From Tetrapyrgos nigripes (taxonomy: Eukaryota; Basidiomycota; Agaricomycetes; Agaricales; Campanellaceae), in the NCBI GenBank assembly GCA_013368315.1, contig JAACJM010000085.1:277484-341483 (forward strand): a DNA stretch of 64,000 nt. The letters run 5' to 3'. The notes below the pieces were generated by a model. That model saw nothing but the letters and a program-made list of their open reading frames with translations, had not been told where the DNA came from and did no database searches. The translations under genes and the position numbers were made by a program. This document shows, one piece after another, positions 44,406 to 56,000 of the stretch. The first letter of the stretch is position 1. Every line of letters begins with the position of its first letter.

Positions 44406-45924
44406 ATCTTGGATGGTCGGTTGGTCGAAGAGGCCGTTTGAAGGCATCAAGGAAGAGAGCTAGGGATCGTGCAGATGACGTTCAGCACTCACGGGAAGCT
44501 TTCGTATGTTATCATAAAACTCACGTTGAGATATGGAGGACCACCGTTAGGGTATTGCTCCCAGATTGTGATGTTATCCTGCATTTGTACTGATCCACCA
44601 AAGAATATACCAGCGTTGGCTGGGTCAGCGTTTTGCCAGTCATACCAGACCTTGTCGACCATAGCATGGTGGAACCAGAAAATAGGTTCTATTGAACAGT
44701 AAGTACAGGGTCTGTTTATACAGACAAAGAGAATGATCCCTGGCACTTACCGTTTGCAGAGAAGGTTGGACCTCCTACACATGTCGAGGGGGCAAAGTCG
44801 GGGCAAGTTCCACCCAAATCACTGAATGAGGATAATAAGAGAAAGATTACTGGTATTTCGGGTTTAGTGCTTACCCTCCCAGAGTAAGATGCACACTTCC
44901 ATGAGGGCCCTGGAAGAACATTCATATTAGTGAATATCCCTCACGCCAGTGAGAAGAAGACGACTCACCTCCCAACCTTCCATATACTGCTGGAATCCTT
45001 TGTAGTCGCCCACATAATTGTTGACCATATGGTCAACAACGGACTGAGTGAAGCTCTCGTTCGCATAGAGGTAAGGTTCCGTAAAGAAGGTCTCGTCAAG
45101 CCCAATGTAAGGCTGAAGGGTGAAATTCCTCCTGAGTTGATGAGGAACGGGATAAGTAAGTTTGAAATCTGAGAAACCACCATCGTAAACTTCAGCGTCG
45201 TTGGATAGATTTCCCCAGCCACCGAGACCACTGATTTCGACATCAGCATCAAAAATGGAGGATCCTTTGACGTCGGCGGAGTCTGTGAGATGAAACCGTG
45301 AAGTAAGCAGGTGAGTCTCGTGTCTTAAGGTAAGTAGGAAAACTGGTACGACTAACCAGATGCCCAATCCCAGTAGGGAGAAACACCAGTGTAACCACAT
45401 TTTTCTTTCAATGTATTCTCGTACACTTGGACATACCAGCGGTGCCAAGGCAAGAAGAAACCAGTGACGTGAATCTGAGGGCGGAAGTTGTCAAGGACAC
45501 TTGTGGAGTAAAAACACAAAAGGTATTTACGCGATGATTCAAATCCATATGCATGTAGACGAAATCTAAACGAAACGAATGGATTAGTATGTTATTGGCA
45601 GCGAGGATTGGAGAATGTATTTCGAATACTCACCATCATACCAAGAACCGGAGGAGTTGTACGCCGCGATATCGTCCGGAAAGACTGTTTGTTGAAAGGT
45701 GCCACTATTTGGTAGTTTTCCAAGACACTGGGCATACAGATGAGGATGGGTGACAAAAGAGCAAGAAATAGGTCACTGACTTTCACTGCCTCTATCCATT
45801 CTGTGCGTTCTGCAGCTGAGAGAGTTCTCCACTCTTTACGCACAGATGGGTTAGTGCATTCTGCCTGGACGAAGGTAACAGCAAGGAGGGATGAGACGGC
45901 AATCGCGAGCACAGGAACCAACAT
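44361..45924 (-). CDS. Secreted tyrosinase-domain (type 3 copper) protein
   Basis: Probable phenol oxidase with a coupled binuclear copper centre. A signal peptide MLVPVLAIAVSSLLAVTFVQ A precedes ECTNPSVRKEWRTLSAAERT. The CuA site is FVYMHMDLNHRIHVTGFFLP with WHRWYVQVYENTL after it (H-x8-H spacing, WHR). Then comes YTGVSPYWDWASDSADVKGS. The CuB site is EPIFWFHHAMVDKVWYDWQN. N-glycosylation sequons (NFT, NES, NIT) fit secretion. The protein ends SGMLCYVYE after about 375 residues. It therefore lacks the long C-terminal lid domain of classical mushroom tyrosinase and matches the short fungal tyrosinase-like group. About ten introns. Substrate is not predictable from sequence. Confidence 0.88.
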
Positions 45925-46254
45925 CTTTGCTAGGTTGCTGCTAGCCTGTAGAACAAAGCAGAGGGAGAGGACGGGAGGTCTGATTTTCCTGGACGGGCGC
46001 GTCAGTATTTAAGGAGCAAGAAAATTTTGATTCACTTGCTTGAACCGATGATCGCAGAAAAGGTTTCGGTCGCCGAAGTTTACATAGTCCTAAAGTCGCT
46101 GCACAGAGTCCGTTTAACCTTGCGACCCGGAGAGTTTGTACTAGGCCTCGAAATCTGCACAGTTTAGCTTTGTTAGTCGACCAGAATGATAGAGCAAGGT
46201 AGGGCCTGATACGTTATCTGAAGAGTCTGATGCGCTCACTCGGAGAAAGTTGTC
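45925..46254. other. Upstream region of tyrosinase
   Basis: 330 bp of putative tyrosinase promoter. TATTTAAG lies at 46005-46012, but in the plus-strand orientation. No gene is seen. Confidence 0.35.
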
Positions 46255-46712
46255 CCCACTCACACCCGCAGCAGCCAATGTTCCGTGGCCAAAAGAAAAA
46301 GATCAACTTTTCCAGCGACGAGGAAACTCAATTGGAAACAAATTTATCGGAAGCGAGCCAATTTGCCCACACACCCAGCAGTAACCAATATTCCGTGGCC
46401 AGAAGTTAATTAGGAAACATCAAATCTCTGGTGCTCGAAAACGGATTCGAAAACTTTAAATTTCCGAAGCCTCGGCAAGCGATCCGATTGGCTCGGATCC
46501 GCTACCGATAAATTTCTGAAGCACGAAAACCTTTCGTTTCCAAATGAGTTTCCTGGTCCCTCGAAAACTTGACCTTTCCGAACTAACTTTTGGCCAATGA
46601 ATATTGGTTAGTGCTGGGTGTGCCAGGGCCCTTCGGAAACTTACAGTTTTCGAATATTCCGTTTCCGAGCACGTTCTGGCCACAAAATATTGTTTGCTGC
46701 TAGCTGTGACTC
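46255..46712. repeat. Cluster of nested, diverged inverted repeats
   Basis: A box like CACACCCAGCAGTAACCAAT followed by ATTCCGTGGCCAGAAGTTA occurs in plus orientation at about 46261-46296 and 46369-46410. It occurs inverted at about 46584-46622 and 46674-46710. A second paired segment, GGAAACTCAATTGGAAAC with AAATTTATCGG, lies at 46322-46350 and inverted at about 46500-46553. The block is quasi-palindromic and could be a decayed foldback or MITE family. No target duplication was found. Confidence 0.6.
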
Positions 46713-47150
46713 TGAAGGAGTAGCGTGAACCCCAGCCGTATCCTCGTGGGTCCACCGGCATATCCTATCCTGAAACGTCGAACTTTGAAAGGGTGGTGAT
46801 GCGCAGTCATTCTCATATGGAAACCAGCTATAGTTGCGATAATGAGAATGAACTTGGAAGAACGGACGTCCGACGCACGGAACCCACGTTCTACAGGATG
46901 CACGATCGGCGGGACAAAGACCTAGTATTTTTCATTTGTAGTGGTATCCAAGACGCAAGACGATGTGTAGAAGTCGTAGTACTTGGGTGTATACCAGTTA
47001 TACTTGATACCACGGACATCGGAAGGGAATGAGGAACACGGACCCAGCTATCAAAATCCTTCCGAGTGCTCGCGAGATAGGAGGACTCTATGGCTTTTGC
47101 TCAGGTTACATGTCATCACAGTGTCACAGTGTCATTGTTCCTTCTTGAAA

Positions 47151-47432
47151 CCTCGTAAAGCCGAGCAAAATTTTGAACCTGTAAAACGCCATGGAATCTT
47201 CGGAGCGCGCGACGTTTGCCTGAGTTGGGCAATGGGAAGGGAGCGGCCAGTTCGGGAAGTTCGGTTGATTTTGAAAGACTGATAAAGTCGGGATTTTGGA
47301 TCTACTAAGCAGAGCTCAAAAGTTCGTGCTGAATAAAGTACGATTTGGCACGGCATTGTCAAAGATATTATTCAGCACGAACGGCATATTCGTACATAGT
47401 CGGTCAAGACTTGGAATGTCGGGACGTTCCAG
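47151..47432 (+). repeat. Segmental repeat, copy 1
   Basis: 47151-47330 (CTCGTAAAGCCGAGCAAAAT to CTCAAAAGTTCGTGCT) is matched by 47742-47903 with scattered substitutions and indels. After a further 70 bp the tail CGGTCAAGACTTGGAATGTC GGGACGTTCCAG (47401-47432) is matched by 49111-49140. This copy is uninterrupted. Confidence 0.7.
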
Positions 47433-47493
47433 TCCTCTACGTTCCCCATCCGACATGCAGCGCGTCCTTACCAACCAGAGAGCGAGAAGTTCC

Positions 47494-47676
47494 GGTCCCC
47501 TCACAACGGGAGCGCAAATTTTTTCATAATCTGATTAGCTGTCGGTTAACTGGTCCCCTCGTAACAGGAGGGTGCCCAAGACTTCTCATACTCTAATTGG
47601 CTGTCAGTCAACTGGTCCCTCACAACAGTACAACAGGAGGGTGCGCAAAACTTCTCATAATCTGGCTATTGGTTAA
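47494..47676 (+). repeat. Three direct repeats of about 60 bp
   Basis: Units begin GGTCCC(C)TC(A/G)...AACAGGAGGG at 47494, 47552 and 47614. Each ends with TTCTCATAATCTGATT-like sequence and TGTCGGTTAACT-like sequence. The third unit has a small internal insertion. Non-coding. Confidence 0.7.
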
Positions 47677-47741
47677 AGTCATTGACAAACAGTTTTCTCC
47701 TTATTCTCGCATCAAGGCCCTCGCCATGCTGGCTACTGGGA

Positions 47742-47903
47742 GCCTGGTAAAGCTAAGCAAAATTTTGAAGCTGTAAGACATGGAATCTTCGGAGACGTTC
47801 GCCTGAGTTATGGAGGAACGACCAGTTCGGGAAAATCGATTAATTTGTCGGAATGAAAGACTGAAGATGTCGGAATTTTGGACCTAGCTCAAAAGTTCGT
47901 GCT
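47742..47903 (+). repeat. Segmental repeat, copy 2 (interrupted by the MITE)
   Basis: Diverged copy of 47151-47330, beginning GCCTGGTAAAGCTAAGCAAA and ending CTCAAAAGTTCGTGCT. Its expected continuation is found only beyond the 1.1-kb element, at 49108-49140. Confidence 0.7.
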
Positions 47904-47964
47904 ACCCTTCGATGATTTGGAAAGTAGCACGGGTCGAAGATAGCACAAAAGTCTGTGCTCTAAC

Positions 47965-49099
47965 CCCAGTGAAAACCTGCTATGCGCAGGTCCGCGTTGG
48001 TATGCGCAAATATGCGAGATCTGCGTAGATCTGCGCCTGCTAGTAAATATGCGCTCATCCGCGTACAGCCGCGCTGGTCAGCGCGAGTTTATCGAGGATA
48101 TGCGTAGATATGCGCTATAGCTACCCTGCTATTACTACTGATATTACTCCCTTATTTGGTATCCAGGTTCATACTGGTAAACCGTATGTATTACTATTCA
48201 CAATACTATCTACTACATCCATCCATCTAAGACTACAGCCAGTACTAAGTCCACTTCCTCAACACACTCCATACTAAAAACCATCTGAACTGCACTTCCG
48301 AGATCCTATATGACTGAGTAAGTGTCTTTTTACACTGAAGGAACAAAACAGCACCCTCACCTTTCTTTCCTGAGGACACGAGGTGGGTGTATGCGCACGA
48401 AAACACGTTCAGTCAGTGTTTACCCTGGATATCATCGTGATAGTCAGCGACTGGAAATTCCGGGGAAAAGAATATCTTACCTACGCACGATTTGCAGGTT
48501 TTCCAGCATCTAGAGTACGATGGTCAGTATTTGATGGGCCAAAACAAAGGAGAGACATGTACCTCAAGCCGCTTCCAGATCGTCTCGCCCTTTGTCATGT
48601 CCGTACTTCTGTAGCTAAAAAGGAAAGTGTCGCGTCACGCATGTCGGCAGTCTAGAAGACGCGAATTAGGGAAGAGACCCACCTCGCCATGGGTCTCGTT
48701 TGGTATATATACTGTATGCGTAAGATAAAGAGAAGGCGGGGAGGAAGGGAGGGAGGAGAACGATGAGGAGAGGAAGAGACGAGAGGAGATGGTGGTAGAG
48801 AAGAAAGGAAGGCGGGAAACTTTGGGGCGGCCTGTCGTTTTTCTGGGGCAGCCGTCACGTTGGGTGACGTCGAAGTTTTTTTGGGGGGAAGAGGAAGCAC
48901 CGCCAATTCCTGACGACGAGAAAAAAAAATTCTTCTAAGTCCAAACCATCGCGTTGGAAAGAAGTGAGATAGACGACATGACGTCACTCAATTCCAGATT
49001 GGGAAATTGCGCAGAAATACGCAGAAATACGCAGAAATACGCAAATGAGCGCATATTTCGCATACCACCGCGGACCTGCGCATAGCAGGTTTTCACTGG
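47965..49099. mobile_element. Non-autonomous DNA transposon (MITE-like) with about 50-bp TIRs and 8-bp TSD
   Basis: The left end begins CCCAGTGAAAACCTGCTATG and continues GCGCAGGTCCGCGTTGGTATG. The right end is its inverted copy, with one mismatch in the first 42 bases and a 1-bp indel after that. Flanks are GCTCTAAC at 47957-47964 and 49100-49107. If the terminal GGG is counted as symmetrical TIR, the duplication is 7 bp. Subterminal regions are crowded with ATATGCGC/TCTGCGTAGA motifs on the left and three TACGCAGAAA units on the right (about 49009-49040). The interior has no transposase, only a purine-rich tract (about 48725-48820). An 8-bp TSD and CAGTG-type end suggest hAT or KDZ/Zisupton relatives; the family is inference. 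Confidence 0.82.
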
Positions 49100-49293
49100 G
49101 CTCTAACTCTCGGTGAAGCTTGAATGCCGGGACGTTCCAGGGAACGCGGAGCATGGTCAGTATCACGTGAACCGCACCGCACGAGTGATGAGAAGTACCG
49201 CGATGGTTGCTTGTTCCTTTAAATCGTTCAAGCTCCTACCTCCTACTCCCTCTTCACCCACCGTCTCACGACCATCATAAATCCACATTCACG

Positions 49294-51260
49294 ATGTGGT
49301 CACTAGAAATAGCTCCGGGTGATTTACTGCTCGAAATTGCTGCCCATTTGGACTCGAGAGCCGACCTCTTTAATTTTTGCCTCTCGGTGTGTAACCCAAG
49401 TCGTCTCTCTCGTAAAGCATTCACAAACATTCCTACAGAACAACCGCATATTCACCGATGTGTCCTCTGTCCTCTACTCAACCGTTACTCTCAAATCTGC
49501 TAGACAATGCATAAATACCCTTGGAATGCTCAGACGCCGGCCAGACATCGCGAGGCACGTAAGGCAATTGGTCATACAGCCAGATTCAAAAATGTCGCCC
49601 AAGGATCAGTTTCTGGACGGTGTCGTTGCTTCTGCTGCTGTCAGGGACGTTGCCATGGGCAGACAGCTGGATGCTCTTTCCAAATTTGCTTGGCACTATG
49701 ACGAGTTACCATACCATGATGACATGTGGTTCGCTCTCCGAGTGTGGTGCGCCCTTCCTTTCGTTTCGCATAAATGACGTATGAACATCATTGTGCAGTT
49801 GCTCTCAGCTACGATACATCAGCACGACTGTGGGATCTTTCACGCCTACCTACAATAGCCATGTATGTGCTTAGAAAGTGTAACATTTCCATTGCCCTTA
49901 TAATCCTTCTCAAGCTTTTCGATTTTACGGACCTTCGAGGTTTCGCTGTCTATCTCCAACGGGGTTTCTTTGAGAATCATGGAGAAATGTTCTTTGATGG
50001 TCCGTGCCTTCATCCCGTTTCTCTTTCGTTTTCCTAAATTGCCCGCAGAACAACCTGTTTCGAGGAGACTATGGGACATGCTAATGCACCGTTGCACCAA
50101 TTTGGAAGAGCTGACCATAGAGGGCGAGTCAACGTTCCCAGCCGATGCTCATCACCTTCTCGAAGGTCGCTGGGCCAAACTCAGATCCTTGACTTTGGGT
50201 GACGTCGCCGTAGATTGGATTCCAGGTCACACGAGTGCCCCCCTCGGAGGGAAAAGCCCATTTGTCCAATTCCTCGAGGCCCATCCTTTGTTGCACAGTC
50301 TGAACCTTTCAAGAGCAAACGTCAGCCCGTCTCAACTGGGCGGTTTATCCGCAGATTTACTGCATTTGAAATCATTTTCGGGCACCTTTGATCAACTTCA
50401 AGCTCTTCCTCACATTCATCACGACCTGGAGTCTATGACATTCCGCGAACCAATGCAAACGCGGGAAGTTACTGCTCTAGCTGTGGCTGGGATGTTACAA
50501 CGACTCTGTAACCTGAGGACGCTCCGAATATCCTTCACCCTACATTCCATGTATGACAGCGCAAACTTGCTCAAGTCACTGATCGTATCATGTCCTAATC
50601 TCCGACACCTCGAATTGACTTGTGCACACAAACCTTCTTTCCAGCTGGTACGCGATGTATCGCTTCTCGAACATGCTGATGGCTCATCAATTTACTCCAC
50701 TACTATAGGATTCTTTCGCTAAGTCCATCAGAGGTCTCGCGAAGCTTCGCGTTCTCCACCTCACCATTGTCAAGTACCCGGGAGATGAGAATTTGACGAC
50801 TGGCGCCGCAAAGATAGCCCTGACAAATCCACATCTTGAAGGATTTTCTCTCACCTTCTTACCGCCGTCATACCCACTTTCTTTACCTTTCTCCTTCTCC
50901 TTTCTCCCATTCCCGCTCCTCACAAAGGACATGGGACGATTCACTCTTACCTGCGATAATCACGGTCTACCTCTAAGCCTTAGAGCCTTTGAACGTCGTC
51001 GGCTCATCTGGCCCCTTGGTCTAGGCTATTCATACAGGACGAAAAGATACATCAGTGACCTCAGACCTGTCGGTTCCCCACACAGAAATAAACCTGGGTT
51101 GCTGAGTCTGTTATCGGAGAACAGTTCCGCAGGAGAAGAGATCCGGATGCTGTTGTTCTGTGGTTTGCTGGTCTGTCTGGCATTTTGGGGTTTGTTGGCA
51201 AGCAGTCGAGTGGCAGCCAGTCGACATGTGACTGCCAGTATGGCGAGCACGACGAGATGA
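49294..51260 (+). CDS. F-box-like protein with C-terminal membrane segment
   Basis: The N-terminus MWSLEIAPGDLLLEIAAHLD SRADLFNFCLS fits an F-box, the Skp1-binding motif of SCF ubiquitin ligases. It is followed by NNRIFTDVSSVLYSTVTLKS and LGMLRRRPDIARHVRQLVIQ, the usual arrangement in the expanded mushroom F-box families. Leucine-rich stretches follow (LEELTIEGES, LHSLNLSRANVS, LRTLRISF, LRHLELTCAH). Five introns join in phase: 49389-49440, 49750-49798, 49861-49915, one at about 49999-50048, and 50648-50709. The C-terminus has a hydrophobic helix, MLLFCGLLVCLAFWGLLA, then a basic tail. This suggests tail anchoring, unusual for F-box proteins. About 540 residues; substrate unknown. Confidence 0.75.
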
Positions 51261-52134
51261 TGATTATGACAATGATGAACAGGTGGTGTTAGAGAGAATG
51301 GGACCTTTTTCCCTTGCTCTTCAAGGGTTCTACATACACATTGGAAGGTTGTAACTGTTGTTTTCTGTATCCGTGCGGATAGTGTAGACAGTAAGATTAA
51401 TATCTTGTAGTACATTATGTTATGGACTATTCTAATGTAGTTGGTTTGTGATGGTGTTAAATAAGCTGAGCATGACGATGTTTTTCACAAGTGGATTGCC
51501 TACTTTTTGCATTTGGAACGCAATGCAGAAAACAAGAAATAGTGTAGTGAGGTAGCAGTATGACAATGACAGGTGTACAGGTATGCGAGTGTTTATGTAC
51601 TTACATATGACAGATTGTAGCGAGGTAAGGAGAGAAATGACCGACTAGCATCGTCTCCAGTGTATGTCGAGCACACCACCAGATGGTATGGAATGAAAGA
51701 AATGCACGCGGAGATATTAATACCTGTGAGATACATATATAATTGTAAGCAAACGAGTGGAATAGCGGCGGTAGGGACGAGCGTATGGATATTGAGCACA
51801 AGCAATGGAAAGACAGTGAAGAAGGATACGGGGAGTCAGGAAGGCAGGAAAGACATGAAAGTGAGTGCCAGCTATATAGTGACGATCATGGAATATGACC
51901 ATATAATCGGCATTTTGGTTTTGTAGTGGTGCACCAAAGTACAATCAAGACCTGCCCAGGGAACAGGTCAGTTTCGAGTCGTTTCCGTCGCGTAGATTGT
52001 AGAGGTGGCGATAAGTGAGGTGGCAGAGGGGCCATTATTGAAAGAAACTTATTGCTTGGCACTCGAGGATGCATAGCATAGCAGGCAGGCAGCAGAAGAA
52101 AATTCGAGAAAAAATGTTATCCAAAGAAAAGCAC
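51261..52134. other. Convergent intergenic region, F-box / PRMT1
   Basis: About 870 bp between two convergent stop codons. It presumably holds both 3' UTRs. Small open frames on both strands show no domain. No repeat was recognised. Confidence 0.4.
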
Positions 52135-53613
<1,479 letters not shown>

Positions 53614-53854
53614 TGCTTGTTGCTGGAGAAGGGAAGGAGGTAGAAGGGAAAGTCGTTTAAGACTTCAACAGCAACTGCAACTAAAAAAAATAGCCGGTTT
53701 TGCCTCTAGGCGGAAGTAGGCACAGCCACCACGCGAATTTGATCTTAATCTAGGGTTGGACAGGAGGCTGGAGCGGATGTCATAGCACCGTACAATATAT
53801 ACAAAGAGCGACCACTACAGCCACTACAGTACTGCTTTCTAATCTTCCACAACT

Positions 53855-54412
53855 ATGGTGCGTCTCTTGATACTTCAGATTGACCGCTTCTCATGGCATT
53901 TGCAGGCTCACGAATCTTACGACAACCCTCCTTCTTATGATGCTGCTACAGAGTCGGACGGTGCTGCAAATGGTGAGTCGCTTTCTGTAAAAACTAGTGC
54001 TTCGACTGATTTTTATTTAGTGCAAGGCAAAGACCTCAAGCAATCTGAGGTCATGGAGTATACGCCTACTAGACCTGTCATGCATGCAGGCCCTTCATAT
54101 GTTCCGGGTAACCCATCTCCAACGGTGTACCACTACGTCCACCCAGTCACCCAGGAACACATAGCCTCGCTGTTACCCCCTGACCATCCAGAGATGATTT
54201 GTCTACAATCTGGCCAACATGTTCCAGAAACCCATTATGGCATCCTAGGTGAGTTGCAGGCTGTCATGTAAGCGTTTGGTATCTGACTCATTTGCGCAGG
54301 TCTTTTGGCCGCAGTCTTTTGGTTCCCTTTGGGAGTAGGCGTGTGTTTATTAGACCGTCGACTGAAGTGTCGACGATGCGGTCACGTCATAGATAACGGA
54401 CTCTGTGGATGA
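53855..54412 (+). CDS. BRI3/LITAF-like small membrane protein with PPxY motif
   Basis: Starts with a one-codon exon (ATG then a GTGCGT donor) joined to AHESYDNPPSYDAATESDGA, which carries a PPSY motif for WW-domain ubiquitin ligases. After VYHYVHPVTQEHIASLLPPD comes GQHVPETHYGILGLLAAVFW, then FPLGVGVCLLDRRLKCRRCG and HVIDNGLCG. The single hydrophobic segment followed by a Cys-x2-Cys knuckle matches the BRI3 (brain protein I3) layout, a lysosome/endosome protein related to LITAF. The assignment rests on pattern, not a search. About 135 residues. The function in fungi is unclear; endosomal sorting adaptor is a reasonable inference. Confidence 0.7.
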
Positions 54413-54556
54413 TCTGGTAATATTCTCCTGTTCGCGGACTTGTAGTTTGTAGTTATACACGGAATTTTATGATGTTGCTCTTGTATAATACAAACTCACC
54501 AAGTACAAATGATACAACTAAAATCTCCAATACTTTTGGACTGTGCGTGACAGCAC

Positions 54557-55419
54557 TCATGAAGGCGCACCTTGGTCAGGCAGACGCTCGATGGCATACC
54601 GTCTCTTGACGATGTACATGAGCGGAATCCCAGGTATTTGCCGAATCCGCCTTCGTAATTCGCGGTCGCAGGTTGCAACAATGTAGCACTTGTGAGCAGT
54701 AACTCGTTGAACAAGACAGTCATCAGCATATGTCCCAGAATGCGCACAAGAGAGACGTTCGAATCGGGGATCACGAGCGACTCTGAAAAGGGTTTGAGCT
54801 GGTTTCTCGCACGACACTAGTTTTGGCAACACACCTAAGAGCGACTCTATATTTGTGTCCCAATTTTTCCAACTCTGCCATCACGCAATCTGTTACACAG
54901 GGTATACCTGGTTTGAGAAAATAAGGTTTAAGAAAGTCCCGCAAGAACACTGGTGGAAGCGCACATTTGGCATAGAGGCAGTCCATCATCCCACTAATTA
55001 GTTCCAATTTGTTCTGCAAACTGAAGTTGATAAAGTTGGTATCGATGAGAACTCGGTATGGAGGAACAAGCGATGTATTGTGGGCCAAAAACATTGACGA
55101 GGCGACCGGTGCACTAGAACAATGGTTTGAGACTTTGGCAGAGGAAGATGAAAAACTTCTAAAGCGCACATTCTGCGAACAGCTTTAGCCTTCTCTTCCT
55201 CCTCCTTCTTTTTCTGCTTGAGTTGGTTTTCTTTCCTATACAAACAAATTAGAGTCTAGGACCAAATGGATGAAGATTTTTTCAAACTTGCAGTCGGATG
55301 TCATTGGGATTGAGCATGCGCTTGACCATCGCAAATTTCTTGGTTTTCTTGACTTTTCCCTGTTCATTTGTCGCTTGAGCTATCAGGAAGACGCGACTCT
55401 TGACGAGGGGACATACCAT
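54557..55419 (-). CDS. FCF1: rRNA-processing PIN-domain protein Fcf1/Utp24
   Basis: Endonuclease component of the small-subunit processome acting at early 18S rRNA cleavage sites. Exon 1 is only ATG, then [20 protein letters not shown], and [20 protein letters not shown]. An intron joins RRI to [20 protein letters not shown]. The PIN core is [20 protein letters not shown] (catalytic Asp in LIDTNF), then [10 protein letters not shown]. An intron (GTGCGC...AAACCAG) joins this to [20 protein letters not shown]. Next come [20 protein letters not shown] (second acidic pair) and [20 protein letters not shown]. About 195 residues, ending LPDQGAPS. All family-invariant blocks are present. Confidence 0.94.
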
Positions 55420-56000
55420 GGTTGAGGACAAAAATTTATGGCTCGTGACACTCCTGTGTGACACCTCTGTCTTAATAAGCGACGTATTGAAGAGTCTGCC
55501 AAGGCCCAAGGGTCACTCTGCCGGAAATTGTGGTCCAACTCCGGAACCGCCTTTTCTATTTTTCACTGTTGGAAGGATGTCAGCAGGACACGCATAGCGC
55601 CACATTCAGCTTTTCATGAATAGAGGCATCAAATGATCTGGGTGCAACATACCTAATCCAGGGTCTGAGTTGTGATTCAGATCACCTGGGTCTCACTGAC
55701 ACGCAAAGGGCTCTTCCATCTTCCCAAGTTGAAGCAGACCGTAAAACCTACGAGGAGTTCTGGTCTCCTGGATGCCCTGAGCAAATATGTATGTGAAAGA
55801 CGGTGTCTTGACCGTACTCGGTGCCAGAAAGTTCAGGGCCGCTATGTACCTGTCGGTAAAGGAAGATCAACGGCAGCACGAAGCGTGGCGTCTTTGCTCA
55901 AATTGTAGCAGTTACGTGATGGACCTACACGGACATAAAGTATGATCATATATCGCAGACCTTGTCACTTCCCATTCTATCCCTTTCTTCTGCTTTCGCC
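55420..56000. promoter_or_regulatory. Divergent intergenic region, FCF1 / zinc-finger gene
   Basis: 581 bp between divergent starts. No gene, repeat or clear TATA box was recognised, so both promoters should lie here. Confidence 0.4.

Noticed and set aside
48652..48987. 111-codon minus-strand frame inside the MITE-like element
   Set aside because: It is the Pro/Ser/Leu-rich translation of the purine tract, with no transposase motif.
54900..54970. GC-AG intron in FCF1
   Set aside because: A normal GTGCGC donor one codon earlier gives the exact family sequence KCIPCVTDC, so no unusual donor is needed.
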